Shown: positions 19,237 to 31,500 of the stretch, one piece after another
Numbering within the stretch: position 1 is the stretch's first letter
Layout: each line of letters begins with the position of its first letter
Assembly: GCA_963575745.1 (NCBI GenBank)
Contig: CAUYUJ010020156.1
Location: 62,001-126,000, forward strand
Length of the DNA stretch: 64,000 nucleotides
Reading direction: 5' to 3'
DNA from: Prorocentrum cordatum
Taxonomy: Eukaryota > Sar > Dinophyceae > Prorocentrales > Prorocentraceae
The notes under the pieces: model-generated
The model's input: the letters and a program-made list of their open reading frames with translations, nothing else
Database searches by the model: none
Told to the model about the DNA's origin: nothing
Translations under genes and position numbers: made by a program

Positions 19237-19485
19237 TTTGAAAAGGGTTGGGAGGCCCAACCATCAGCTTCGCCTTCGGCGACGCCCAGCTCCCGCTTTG
19301 TTGTGCCGTAGTAACGATAGTCCCAGTAGTAGGGGGCGAGCCATCTCAAGCAGTTTTGGTATCGATGGCACAAAGTACACCTCGCGCTGAGCTGTAGTCA
19401 GACCTGGGCGGCCGGCCGCTTTGGGCCAAGCAGCCGCGGATGCACGCTCGTTCCCACTCACATGCAACACTCGCCTCACTCGAGT
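19237..19485 (-). repeat. 3' LTR
   Basis: About 249 bp, partner of 34708-34964. It differs mainly by a 6-base indel (ACGTAC) and some 20 substitutions. No clear polypurine tract precedes it on the sense strand; the adjacent sequence is pyrimidine-rich there. Confidence 0.9.
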
Positions 19486-19617
19486 CGGGGGGGAGGGAGA
19501 CGAAGCCTGAACCCTCCGCCTCTATACAGCAGGTACAGCAGCTACGATTTACAAAAGGGCAGCAAGAAGGCGGGGCCGCAAGGAAGGTGGGCCCGCGCGC
19601 AAGTTGCCTTGCCTGCG

Positions 19618-20283
19618 CTACACTGTGCATGCGAGTACTCCTCTGGCGGCTACAGAACGAGATGTCTGGCCAGCCCGACAGGGAGCATGACGCTGTAAGT
19701 CATGTTGGAGATGCTGTGTACCTCCCATGACCTGTAGGAGCATTTCTCTGTCGATGCCCCTCTTGGTGTGACCGTCAGCGGTCGTATCGCGTGCGTCACA
19801 CCACTGAATGCTGTGCGCGACTTCTCGCTCCATCATCTGTCGTATCCAGCTGATGTGTCCTAAAAGGGTGCACTCAGTCGGCATGTTCAGGTCTCTGCTA
19901 GACAAGAACTTTCAACCAGACTCAGCACCTATGGTCAAAGTAACCTTGACGCGCAGTCCACCCAGCTCAAGTATGTCTTTCCACTGAGTGGGAGTTAGCG
20001 GCCCTGCGTGGAGCTCGTGCAGAGTCACGATCGTGGGATGACAGTCCTCCAGGTTGTGGGATGTTACTAGTGTCTCCGCTGAAAAGCTCGAGCGGACCTG
20101 CAAGTGGTGAGACTTGCAGTACGCATCGGTCAAGTGAAGGGCGGGCTTGCCGGATGGCGTGCTTCCACGCCACAGCATGTTTGCCCCGCGAATAACATAA
20201 CCTTTGACTTCGTCGTCGGCATCTCCACTCAGGCGTCGGCAACCTGAGTCGCTGTGCAGGTCAAACTCGCCCGTGGAGGTCAT
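19618..20283 (-). pseudogene. pol: RNase H
   Basis: Frame 19912-20283 starts STGEFDLHSDSGCRRLSG and continues KPALHLTDAYCKSHHLQVRS-SFSAE, giving the D and E of the active site. Frame 19618-19905 carries the end: LLGHISWIRQMMEREVAHSI, QWCDARDTTADGHTKRGIDR (last catalytic Asp in DTTADGHTK). One shift joins them near 19905. It removes template RNA during reverse transcription. Its C-terminal position completes pol. Confidence 0.88.
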
Positions 20284-20307
20284 CGCCTGGTAGGCGATCT
20301 TCTTAGG

Positions 20308-21472
20308 TCAGGCCTGCTGTTTCCTGGTGATCGCGTTAAGTCGTCGCACTTGTATGTTGGTCGGTTCTAGGACACGTTGTAGAGAGACAACGTACACCAT
20401 CAACCACACCTGGATGATTAATGCATACGCCAATGCGCCTCTAGGGCTGACGAACATGCCTGCAACCATATTGGATGCTCGGGCGTCAGCGTCGGCGCCG
20501 GTACGTTCAGGATGTTGTAGAGGACGGAGCTGTTTGATGTATTCGTCTTGGTCCAAAGTAACACTGCCGTCCTCATCCTTGGTATAGCTCACAGCGCAAT
20601 TGGTGCATGTGTGCTTGTTGAGTTTACACTTGCCAAAGGTGTCTTCTACGCACGTGACGCGCGTGTCAATGGTGTCCTCTGTGCCGGGCAGATTGATGTC
20701 ATCGACATGTCTGGCCGTGGGCAGGTCGCTGCTCGTCTCGAACTCCTCGTCGTATGACGCGGGTCTGAAACCGAAGCCTCTCGTGGCCCTTATGAGCTTT
20801 AGTGGGAAAGGCTCGAGGTGCGTCCTTGGTGCCAGTGCCAGGGCTACGGCACTGCAAGCAGTGCGCGGACTCGTCGTAGTGTTCGAATCCTGGGAGAGTT
20901 CGAAGCACCGCATCCGATCCAGGCGGCGGAGTAAAGCACGCCACACGTTCTTTTCCACCAGTTGCCTCAGCAAGTTCCTGGTAGGCCAACCCTTTCAGGA
21001 AGGCCATGTTGATGTCGAGGGAAGCAATGACCCATTGCTTCTTGCACGCTGCCGTGCTCACGAGTAGTCTCTGGCTTGACCGCCGCGCAGTTCCCGAAAA
21101 GGTCTCAACGTCGAAGGCTTCAAGGTCCATGAAACCTCGACGCACCAAGCGTAATGTGATGGAACGCTCCATTTCGCCCTTCTCGTTCTTCAAAAATTTC
21201 CATTTGTGCACGTACCTCGAAGTCATGATGTTTAACGCTTTAGATAGATCTTGCATGTTTGAGCACCCGTTGTCAAGCCATGTCTTGAGTTCAGTGTATA
21301 GGGCTTTCGGTACTTTCTCGGGATTCGCCTGGATGTCAGCTTTCGCGAGGAGGTCGTCTTCCTTGACGACCACGGCTCGCTTTGCATCGGCGGCAGCATA
21401 TACTCGCATGGTGGCCGCGCGGTCGGCATCTAATATCCTGCGCTGTTGTTCGGGCAGGACTACCTTTGACAT
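20308..21472 (-). pseudogene. pol: Reverse transcriptase, copia type
   Basis: Frame 20699-21472 contains TSRYVHKWKFLKNEKGEMER, TLRLVRRGFMDLEAFD and IASLDINMAFLKG (D153, first catalytic Asp), then GTGTKDAPRAF. After a frameshift near 20815 the frame 20308-20973 supplies FPLKLIRATRGFGFRPASYD and TARHVDDINLPG, where the usual YVDD is HVDD (D91, D92, near 20698-20706). It copies the element's RNA into cDNA. All three catalytic Asp are present although the frame is broken. Confidence 0.92.
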
Positions 21473-22149
21473 TTCTACCGTAAAGCAGGAGCTCTACATA
21501 TTGCCCATGTCGTCTGAACCCAGCCCGTAATTGCCATCTTCGACCGTAGAGCACAACGGGACATGATGCGTCTCCTCGATGTCGGAGTCGTGCGGGTGTC
21601 CTCACATAGGCAGGTGTCCCCGCTGTTCTTCAGCTACAGTGATCAGCACACTGTTGTCTGGAGTCATATGTGTGGGAACTGTGAAAAGATCCTCTAGTGG
21701 AGTTGCCTCCCATAGTTCCTTTTCACCTTTTGGCAATTCTGTACACCACACTTCCACAATGTGTGCCCCGAGGTCAGCCTCGGATTCCTCATAAATCGTG
21801 GGAAACCGTCCATCCTCCTGTGCTGGTTCGGCTTCTGGGGCTCCTCTTGCGGTTCCGTCAGGTGTCGGTGCATCCGCCAATTCCTCAACTATTTGTTTCC
21901 ACATCCTGGTGGAAGCCCGCATGAGGTTTGGTGGACTGCAGGCACTGGATGGTTCCTGAATGCGCTGATTCAGCTATATCGTGAATGTTGACAGCGGTGC
22001 CTTCTGCTTCATGATCGTGGAATCCTGGGCTCACATCGTTGTCATAGTGGAACGTGCAACTGTCAGCGTAAGCCACAAGAGGTAGCTTGCCGGTACTCTC
22101 GGCTAACCCAACCGAAACTTTGCTCTCAATGCGGGAGAAGTTTCTGATA
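21473..22149 (-). pseudogene. pol: Linker between integrase and RT
   Basis: Frame 21602-21922 is acidic (WKQIVEELADAPTPDGTARG, GEKELWEATPLEDLFTVPTH). One mini-hairpin is at 21610. No catalytic motif expected or seen. Confidence 0.5.
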
Positions 22150-22848
22150 AGGTATTGGAAAGCCTAATGTACCTTAGGAGATAGTCGGCTAGCACTTGTC
22201 ATCTGAAGCATCCCCTTCCTGGTCGGGACATGACCAAATGTCATAGCAGGTCCCCCCGCAGGTAATGTGGCCACGAACGACAACACTGTCCGTAGTGCAG
22301 TGTTGTCGTAGCCGATCTCTCTGGCTATCAAAACTCCAACATGAAGTGAATGTCGTGAATCGCCGTATTGTACCTGAACGTCGCGGTTTCCCACTCGAAT
22401 GATGACTTGACCCCTGTCGGGGTCGTGAATGGGCCATTCCAGCCTCCCCAGTCGTCCTTCGTGGTTGTGGGTCGATGGTGATCAACTAAATCTCCATCAT
22501 CGTAGTAATGCTGACCGGTGATAGTTGTCTTAGCGCGCAATGCACGATTGGTCTTGGCTACTGCAGTGGCCTGTGCGATAGCTTCAATGCATGCCTTGCG
22601 CATCATCTATTCCCGATGATGATCCGACGTTTCCGTCGGCTGTTCGTGATCCAGGATAGGCAAGTCAGGGAGCATTGCCGGTCGCCGTCCAAACAGGGCG
22701 TTGTATGGAGACACCTCGAGGCTTCGTGCAGTAGTCGCGTGGACACCAGAGGTATGTGTAACCTGTTGAGTTCAGCTTCAATGACATTGGCGCAGTCTGC
22801 CATTCCTGGCTTCGATCGTCGTAGCGCGTTGTCCACGCGCACGCATCC
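22150..22848 (-). pseudogene. pol: Integrase C-terminal part
   Basis: Frame 22328-22606 reads ACIEAIAQATAVAKTNRALR and VDHHRPTTTKDDWGGWNGPF; frame 22164-22394 continues VGNRDVQVQYGDSRHSLHVG, an SH3-like integrase tail seen in this clade. Frame 22603-22842 (MADCANVIEAELNRLHIPLV) covers the gap. At least two frameshifts. Confidence 0.75.
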
Positions 22849-23304
22849 TTAATTTGATTCAGTGCCCTTTGCCTGAAGGACTGCTTTCGCAGCGTCCTTG
22901 TTGAAGGCGCCCTCTCCATCGGGGTAGAATACCTTTGCAGGTCCAAAGTGCATCCAGCACTCATGGTACGCATCCAGGATACTGGTCATCGTCTTATCTG
23001 ATATCTCCATTCCAGTAGCATAGCGAATGCATCGATCGAAGGTATGAAATATATTATGTTCTTGTGTGTAGAACATAAGGTCACATTCAACTTCTTCGTT
23101 GAACTTGCCAGGCAGCGCAGTAAATGGCATAACCGTGCGCCCAAGCTTGTCCCAAGCCCTGCGCTCCCGACACGTGTCGCAGACACTTTCGATCAGGTTG
23201 AGTCTGACGCTTTCCAGACCTATCTTGGTCAAGATGAGTCTTATCTTCGGCTCTTTCGCATGGGACCAACGCGAGTGTAGCTTCCGCAGCTCGCGTGTTA
23301 CCAC
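22849..23304 (-). pseudogene. pol: Integrase, zinc and catalytic core
   Basis: Residues H10 and H15 with C42 and C45 form the HHCC zinc domain (LHSRWSH ... VCDTC). D75 (EVECDLMFY) and D129 (VFYPDGEGAF) are the first two acidic residues of the D,D,E triad. The frame ends at residue 151, before the expected Glu about 35 residues on, so the core is cut by a frameshift. It acts on LTR ends to insert cDNA. Its position upstream of RT is diagnostic of copia-type order. Confidence 0.85.
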
Positions 23305-25264
23305 GCTTGGGTCAAGGCTTCGTAAGTTTTGTAAACTGATTGCACGTCGAACCTTGACCTGTCTGGAAGTCGTGGTCGTACAGCAGGGTTACCCGCAAGT
23401 GGCGGTGGAAATGGATATCCTCCTTGCTGTCGGCCACGTCTGACTCTGACCTGTGGCAGTCGGATGTGGTCATCCGAACTCCCAGCTCCGCTTGAGGCAG
23501 GTTGCCCTGCAGCAGGTTCAGCAGCATGTCTGCCTACTGTAATGTCGTGGCTGCTGGCACCCGCTGTGGGTCCGGCTCTAGAGCCGGGTCTTGGTGCTCG
23601 TAGCCGCGCAAATGGTGGTGCGGCTTGTGCCTCGGGTGGTGGTGCTGCTGGTGCGGCAGGAGCCGGCGGTGTCTGTCCGTGATTGTCGGGCAACTCCCAA
23701 GGTTTGGCAAACTTGCATTTGTCAGGTATCCGTGCATGCACAGGCTTGTTCCGGCCGTAGTTCTTCTTACAGCTCGGACATTCCCAATGGTAGTCTTCCT
23801 TATCATACCACCGACAATGCTTCGGACTTCTGTCACGCAAGGGAGAGCGCACGTCAACATTATCCGCGCGCAGGGCATCCTAGCCCACGAGGGCGGTCTC
23901 GCGATCGAAACGTCGGGCTGTCGAGGGAAAATTGGATCGTCCAATTCATATCCCCTCACGTTGGTGACTAGCACGGTGGAAGAAGAAGGGTGACCATGAA
24001 AGGGAACACGGTGCACCTGCAATCGATCGCGTGCGATCTGAACTGCGTCGAAGAAAAGATTGCATGTTTGAAATATAATGTGCAGCCATGGGCAGTTCTT
24101 TATCACATACCGACGCAGGTTGATGATGACCAGCGCATCGTCTTCGTTCAAAAGATGTAAAAAGAAGGCGGTGGTTGGCCATAATCTCGGTCGGTCTCCG
24201 TATCAGTACCCCATGGGAACCACGTAAACCGGTAGTACATTGGTCCATATTCACCTTGCATGTGGTCAATGTGGTCCATGGTGGTGTCTGATCCACCCAA
24301 GTACCCACTGGTTGTTCTCGTAAGTAAATCCGTCGAAGGTCGTTCTGACGTATGGCAACCTTGTCATAGAACTGACTATGTGGAGGATCTTCTTTGTGGT
24401 GTTCATGCCATGTATCATAGTTGACCTGGGAGCTGAAATATGAAGTTGGTCCAGTTTTTCTGCAGTTGGGTTGTAATATGACAGCACTGACGAAGCACAC
24501 GTCTACGTAGTGCATCACTGCATCCTGGAAATCCTTGTTTCCATTGTCAACATATGAGCGTTTGTCTGAATTTCCTCCAGAAGACAAGCCTCGGCTGAAT
24601 GCTAACAGCGATATGCCACCACTTCCACCACGCAATTCCAACGCGTCAACGTTGTTGCGTCGTCGATAGCATAACGTTGGGATTATGGAGGATACATCTG
24701 CGCAGGGTTCAACAAGTAGCCCCGCAAGTAATGCGATGCAAGTTTCCTCTTCACCATCGCTTTCCGTGCCAGAATCAAGGGGAACGTCGGTATAGTACGC
24801 ACTACATCCGAGACCTTTGAGGTCATCCCCGCAGTCGTCGTTGCCTTCTTCGACTACCTAGGGCATCTTGCGTGGCTTGATCCCCGCTTCTGTGTCGGCT
24901 TTCTGTTTCTCTTTTCGTTTGATTCGGGCATTGGTCGGTAGTGCTGGCTGTTGTTCAATGTCAGGTGAACTTAGCGTTGGAAATTCGGGAACAGAAGGGA
25001 GCACGCGGCCACGCTCAATCGAAGGGGGAGGGAGACGATCCTCATCGACGGACGCCACTCGCCTTGAGCGTGGTCGCGGGTTCTCCTGTCCAGTGAGAGC
25101 CGATATCTGGCGGCTCCCAGTGAAACCGAATACGAATGTTTGTTACACCATTCGGAAACGGTGCATTGAAATCGTGCCCGAGAGGCTGGTCCTGGACCTT
25201 GATGTCTTGTATACTCTAATTGACGTCCAGGTTCATCGTTACCCGTCTTACGACATGGTCCCAT
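23305..25264 (-). pseudogene. pol: Pol region just before integrase
   Basis: Frame 23946-24641 carries MHYVDVCFVSAVILQPNCRK and NMDQCTTGLRGSHGVLIRRP-TEIMANHRLLF, the segment that in related elements precedes integrase. 23298-23852 has CPSCKKNYGRNKP and FAKPWELPDNHG plus two mini-hairpins. Frames are discontinuous. 24642-25264 is coding-like but unassigned (Lys-rich NARIKRKEKQKADTEAGIKP). Confidence 0.6.
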
Positions 25265-26187
25265 TCAAAGCCTTTCTTCGGAGACTGAAAATAAGTTAGA
25301 GCTCCTTCATCCACTCGTGTGTGAATGCTAAGGTGTACAACGCTCGTGTGGTTCTCTCGTTGTTTAGTGTAAATCCATTTGATCAATCAATCTCGCGGTC
25401 ATGATAGCCAATGTTTTGTTGCGTCATTCTGCCTTCTGAGCGCCCTGGCCATGCCGGTCCAATTCATGCTCGGCAAGTTGGGCAGGTTCCCCTGCAGTTT
25501 GAGACGTACATCTCCACAAGTTGGTTGGGATGCGCGTGTAGGTAGTTGCCACTTGCAGGTATGATCCGCCAGGCAACTTACATGAACGGTCGCATTTCAA
25601 ACCGAAATGGCAGCAACGCATACGCAGGACCTGCAAGTCGAAAACTTCAATAGCATCTCGCATGGGACCCTGTTTCCAGAAATAACCTGGCGGTCCGACA
25701 AAGACGATAGACATGCGTAGAGCCCGAGCCTTAGTCATCAAATGTTGGGTGCGTTGTTAATGAGGCCCTGCCAGCTTTCCAGGCAACCTACCGTGCCAGT
25801 CAGCGGGCGTTGCCACCCACAACAATTGATACCCCCCCCGAGACTAGAGCACCCAAATACTGTGTACCAGTAGAGGTCAAAACCTTTGCATGTATGATGC
25901 GGTCACACATGTCACCACGAGCTCGGAGTTCAGCGCATGCTGTCCGTATGTCCCCAATGACAAGTGCACGAGAATGATAATGATGCGATGAGCCAGCGGC
26001 CACACAGTCGGGTCCACTGCTGTCCTTGCCAGCCGCGCAGCCGGGCTGGCCAATGTCCCTGGCGCGCACAGCTGGCGCCTGAGAAAAAAATGCAGGTTCC
26101 CCCGCGCTAGATAACAGAACCTGTGTGTTCGGCCCGCCGGGGCAAGCGCGGGTGGCCGTGGCGCGCGCCTGCCCCCGTCACTCATGT
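25265..26187 (-). pseudogene. pol: Pol linker between protease and integrase, first part
   Basis: Frame 25424-25741 reads MMTKARALRMSIVFVGPPGY, then VFDLQVLRMRCCHFGLKCDR and YTRIPTNLWRCTSQ. I recognise this as a conserved stretch in dinoflagellate copia polyproteins, of unknown role. 25742-26187 holds no clear domain. Confidence 0.55.
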
Positions 26188-27325
26188 TCAAGCGGTGGGG
26201 GGGCGTCCAATGCCCGCGCCATGCTGCGCTGCAGAGCCGCTGCTCGAAATAAAAATATCAAACTTCTCAGCGGCATCATTCCCTTCCGCAGGTGCCCCTG
26301 CATTCGCGTCGGGCGGCGTCCACTTATTGCCCTCCTCGTAAATGGCCTGATAGACATTCGCCTGCAAGTTTCGCAGGGCGAAGTCCTGGTCGGCCGGCGC
26401 GGGGATAGTCCCGAAGGACGCATTCCTGCGATGCCAGGTCTTCATGGTGTTATTCACCAAAGACTGGATCGTAAAAGGAAGCGTCTCCTCGTTAATGGAG
26501 AAGCTGATGCCCTTGGTATCCAGTGACATCGTATATGTATGGGCATCGCTCATAGCAGGTGTCCCCGCACTACTCCAAGCAGGTTGCCCCGCAGCTGGCT
26601 CTGCGCCAGCTGCCTCGTTGACAAGCAGCGGGGCATCCTCGCAGCGAGGGTTGGCCGTTATAGTAAACGACATCGACCTCTTCTCCTCAGTTGCGGTCCC
26701 GTTCTCGTCGACCTTGAGCGCCAGGTGCCCAGGGGGCGCTTGCATCAATTGAATTACTCTGGCACCCTTCCCAAGGAGGAGCGTGTACATATCAGAGCCG
26801 GGGATGTCCATCTTCTCGTGCCTCTGCCCCAGGATCAGGGTGGTCCCCATGTTAGACATACTCCTCATGCCCAGGATAGCAGGGAGATTTCCCCCTGAAT
26901 CCTCAGCCACTTTAGCTGAGTAGGTATCAAGTCTCGGCACAAGCAGGCGCCCCCGCAGGATGTCCTTTTTCCTCGCCCGCCATTTTGCAATGCAAGGACT
27001 TGTCGCATACAGCGGCACCATGTCCCACTCCCGACACGCAGAGCCTCTTCGTCAAGTTCAGCTTCTTGGCGTCGTGTCCATGGGGGCGGGATGCCCTTTC
27101 GTATGTCTGTGTCGTTTTTAGACAAATGATGTTGTTGTTGCTGCCGATGCCCAGGAGGATTGTCAGCATTCCACCCGCCATGGTCCCACTGTTCGCGGCC
27201 AGGGCCAGTCCATGGCGTTCTCCGAATATTCCTGGCATCTCAGACAACGTCGTGCCATGCATGCCCTTGCGGCGCCTCTGCTCCAACGCCCAATCGTTCC
27301 TTGTCAGAGACGTGAAGGCGTTCAT
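26188..27325 (-). pseudogene. Retropepsin-like protease, catalytic Asp lost
   Basis: Two overlapping frames. 26927-27325 has GGMLTILLGIGSNNNIICL and LCVSGVGHGAAVCDK, the N-terminal half of the aspartic protease; related elements read L-L-D-[IT]-G-[SA] where this copy reads LLGIGS (Gly codon at 27149-27151, one base from Asp). 26188-27021 holds the rest: VPLYATSPCIAKWRARKKD, RLDTYSAKVAEDSGGNLPAI, LGMRSMSNMGTTLILGQ, including the ILG flap-side motif. The remainder (TFTITANP..., AGQPA, AGTPA) leads to the integrase part. The frames join with one shift near 26950. Confidence 0.7.
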
Positions 27326-27445
27326 GTATCCGCGGGCCTCCTACGCCGTAATGGGCTCTCCTCGAAAGCCCAGGCCTTAGGGCGCTCGTCATGCATGTGC
27401 GGGCGCGGTGCAGATGCGAGCGGCTTGTTCATGAACGTATCCTCG

Positions 27446-28465
27446 TCAGCGCGCATGTCTATCTGGCCATCTGCGTTCACCATCAACACAGTGTATAGCA
27501 TGTCGCGCTCGGATATCGCACAGGCGCCGCTGCGTGCGCCCATCGGGCTCTCCGTCCTGCGCTGGCTGCGCGGGCGGGTGTCTCGCCCATATTGCATGCA
27601 GGTATGTGGAGCTTGAAGCCACTGCGCGCCCCTCTCGGTGGCCCTCTCCATGCGCCTCAGCCACATATCGTTGGCCGGCAGCGCGGCAGGTGCAATCGTT
27701 GCAGGTTTTCCCTGCATTGTTGGCTGTTTCCGCTATTAATGGCATAGGCGTATCCAGAGCAGGCGCGGTAGCTCCCGCCGCCTGCACCGCATTGGCTGAT
27801 GAAGCGGGTTGCCCCGCAGGTGTTGTAGGAACTGCCGTGTTGTTCATCATCATCGCCGTGATGCGGTTAAGCTCTTCGCGAAGGTCCCTGAGTTCGATAG
27901 CCCCTCGGAGTATTTCTCCATGGCGATTTGTTGCATCCTGATCTCCAGCAAAGGCATAATGAGACTCAGCTGTGATTAGACCAATGCTCCTGCAAATAGC
28001 GCAGGGCGCCTCAGTTGCAGCACCTCCCATAGTGCCAGCCAACTGTCTGTCCACATGAGCGCGCGCAACTCGGCCCCAGCACTGTGCATGAAATATGTGA
28101 CCACACTGAAGCCCCCAGAACTTGTCGTGATGCATGAAGTGGTCCAGGCATATGGCACACTTGTTAAAGTCACCGTCGCTGATGACCGGCGGCGTTGCGG
28201 ATGGCCTGATACGCGTCTGGCGCTACAGAGTAGTTTCACCAACCTCATGCTGGATCGGTGGAAACGACGGTGGCTGCATGGCTGCGAGGGCTGCCAGGCT
28301 CAATGCAGGTGTCCCTCCACTGATTGGAGTAGCAGGTTGCCCCGCGCGACCCAGCACCTTGTTCGCCTGACGCTCGTGATTGCGACGCTGGCGGGCAAAT
28401 TGCATTGAGAGGTTGGCCTGCTGCGCACCGTGAATGGCCAGAATCTCGTGGCGCAACTCCCCCAT
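27446..28465 (-). pseudogene. RING-H2 domain protein of the retrotransposon, one internal stop
   Basis: One frame of 340 codons is interrupted only by TAG at 28223-28225. Upstream of the stop is a helical, basic stretch (SMQFARQRRNHERQANKVLG) with two AGxPA motifs. Downstream, residues reading CAICLDHFMHHDKFWGLQCG, then HIFHAQCW and, 27 residues on, CAIC give all eight C3H2C3 ligands of a RING-H2 finger. A Leu-rich helix (IELRDLREELNRITAMMMNN) follows. RING fingers of this kind are usually E3 ubiquitin ligases. Its place directly before the protease indicates it is part of the polyprotein, not a captured neighbour. Inferred from sequence motif; activity unknown. Confidence 0.85.
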
Positions 28466-28529
28466 GGGGTGATGGCGCTACCAGGCCGGGGGCCTGCTGA
28501 GTCCCATCTGAGTCCATAGGGTACCCAAT

Positions 28530-31500
28530 TATCCATAATGAGGAATCTGGCCCGGCACACTTGACGTGTAACCAGAGCCGCGCGTCAACTGAGACTGATA
28601 GAAACCGTCGGCTGTCGCTCGTGCATGCGGATTATCCGGCTGCGTTCCCACGCGAGGGTTGCCCGTCACCTGAGCATGGTAGTCAGGATATAATGGGAAG
28701 TCCATCGGTGGTGCTGGAGGGCGCTCGGCAGCTGTCGGATCGCATGGCGGATGACTGAAAAATGATGGCACGTATCCGCACCGTTTGGGTTTGTCCGGTG
28801 ATGGATTTGGGCCCGGGGCATACTCCCAAGGCGGCGTCCAGCTAGCGCTAGGGAGGTCGATGTTGCCCCTGCGCATGCTCTGCGCGGCTTCGCGCATTTG
28901 CCGGTACATCCACTCTTGCTGACCAACCAAACTCTGTCCTCTGTGCAGCGCGGTGGTCAGGGAAAGCAGGTTACCCCGCGTGTGGACGCGGCGATGCGAT
29001 CGGCGACGTCGCCTGCTCAGCCTGGTAGAGCTGCGGGTCCATCCAGATGCTTGGGAGCCTTGCCTGTAGGCGGTTGGTGCTCCCAGCACTCTTTGAGATC
29101 CCAAATGGAGCTGTGGCCCTGCTCATAGGTGCAAACGACGCAGGTTGCCCTGCAGGTACTGGCAGCTGCTGCGTCTGGGCACGCCACGGATCGTTGGCGC
29201 ACAGTATGTCGGTAGGAGTAATTCCACTTGATGTGGTACCAATCACGTCCGCACTCTGGGCCTGGATCCATGATCCGTCGGATCCCCCTGCAAGTGCTCC
29301 CGCTTGAAACCCTTCTTGCAGCGTGAATACCGCAGAGAACTCGACCTCTTGGATGGGCGTCGGTTCGGGACACTTCAAGTTGTAGGGTTTTTTTTGTAAT
29401 AAACCAACATTTCAACGATGATGCATCATTTTAACATTCGTACATATCGCCGATGGAAAGATCACTTATCGGGGAAATTTCTGATCGTTGTCCCACAAGT
29501 ACAAGAGGATTGGCCCACGCATGTCTCACGCGGTAATACCTGCACTTATCGTTGGGCAGAATGCCTATAAACTGGACGGTGTGAGTCGGAGGAATTCTGC
29601 CGTTCCGGCCTGCCGACGTAATCATATCATTCGCTGAGCGCCAAATGGCCATATTATCACGAAGCAAGTTTTTCAGACTAACCAGAATCAATACTTCGGA
29701 GTCGACGCGCAGGCCGGACTGGATGATGTTGTCACCCGGTCAGTATGGGCAAGCATGAACAAACTGTCTGCCGTTTCTCTTGATGGTGTCGTCGGCGCGG
29801 CATTACAATCCTATGCGATGTACATCCGGGATATTTTCCCATTGAGTACCATGCATGATATAACAAGGTGCACCTGGAATAATCTTATCCGTTAGCCTCA
29901 TATACGTTGATTCAGGGAGTTATATACAAATACTACTGTGTCCATTCCTTGGGCGTATGAATCTATATCTCGTACATCTCAGCAGCCAACTTGCACTGCT
30001 CGATCTGGAGCTTGTTTTTTTCTGATCCCAGCGTCGCCGACCATGCCAATCAAGTTCAGCACAGTTAGTGCTTGATATGCCCAATGGCGGTTGCTGAGAT
30101 AACGCCGGACAATCTCCAGGTGTTTGGGGCGGTCGCCATCGCATCCCTCAGGTGGCCACTTGTTAAGCAGCTCTGAGAGCTCCACCCATCCATCGAAATC
30201 GTCGAAAGACGGCACTGTTCTCAGAAACCGATCAGAGGTAGTTGTTGTGAAATGGTTTGTGACGTAAGCCATTCTGAGCAGCAGCGCTGCTCCTCATAGG
30301 ACATATTGGGATCAACAACTCTGTCTGCTTTAAGGATCCCCATCAAATCGGTCTTCTCAGACAGATACGCGAGCGCCGGGCGCCTACGCAGTGAGCGCGC
30401 ATGAGCGCATGAACGCCCTGACCGGCAATGACGGCGGTGTCCTGGATGTCGCATTCCACCGCGATGTATCGATGAGACCCGTCACCATTACGGGGGTGAT
30501 ACACTGCGTTGATCTTCATACGCCTGGCGGTGCGCATACAGCCCCAATGCTGTCGGCATTCAACGGGCATTTCCAAAGTAAGAGCAGGTTGCCCCGCAGA
30601 ACTCTGCTCTGCTGACGATGCCGCGGGTGCGCAGGCACCTGCCGATGACGAGGCAGCGCCTGCGGATCCTCTGGGCGTCCGAGGGGCCCTTGGCGGGGTA
30701 CTGACGTTGAAATCCTGGAGTTTCTCCTCATTGATGTCCTAGTACTCGCACTTCTTGTCTTTGGGGGCTGCCCCTGATGTCTTTGATGCAGTTTCCAATG
30801 GCCTCTTATGGGCACCACGCCGCCATGAATAGGCATCCCTTGATGATCCCTCCAGCGTCGGCGTCCAGCCAGACCTGCGTGTCCGGCCAGGTGGGGGGCC
30901 GCGACGTGGTACAGGGCCCCTCGGAGTAGGAATGCTGGCGCCTTGAACTGCAGCTGCTGCGGCGGCCGCTGCTGGTCCTCTGGGTCGACGTCGATCAACA
31001 GGTTGCCCAGCAGGTCGTTGTTGCTTGCTATCTCCAGGATTGGGGTCATCTGGGCTTTTCCCCTTCTTCTATTTAGGCGGTGGTCTGAGCTGATCAGGTC
31101 CGAGTGACTTAGACTGACTCGACGAATCCGAAGATGGAGAGATATCGATAGGCGGACATGTCTTCGGCTTGGGAGGTACTCTCGGCGTTGCCCCAGCGGG
31201 GGTCCATGGCCCATATCGCGCGGGCCCTCTGCCAGGGTCAGGGTCCACGCCATCAGGCTTTCTGAGTGCCATTTTTCCGATAGTAGCCTTTTTCCCCTGA
31301 CGGCCAGGTCATATTTGTCAGAGCTGAGCCGTGTTTAAATGCTGGTCTTTACCCAACCTACAGATCCAGCGCGATAGACAACCCATCTCTTAGGGGAGAG
31401 ATCCATGTCTTTCGTGACGATGTACCTCGGGTCACTGGGGGCGTCCGCATCGTAAGTGACGTCTGTGACAGTGGAGAGGGCGTCGGGGCAATCAGAGGCA

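Noticed and set aside
19470-19500. Polypurine tract next to the 3' LTR
   Set aside because: The GGGGGGGAGGGAG run is on the plus strand; the element is minus sense, so it is not a polypurine tract on the correct strand.
26579-26592. Mini-hairpins as 12-nt micro-introns (GT...AG on the plus strand)
   Set aside because: The element is coded on the minus strand, where the motif has no GT...AG form and keeps the reading frame.
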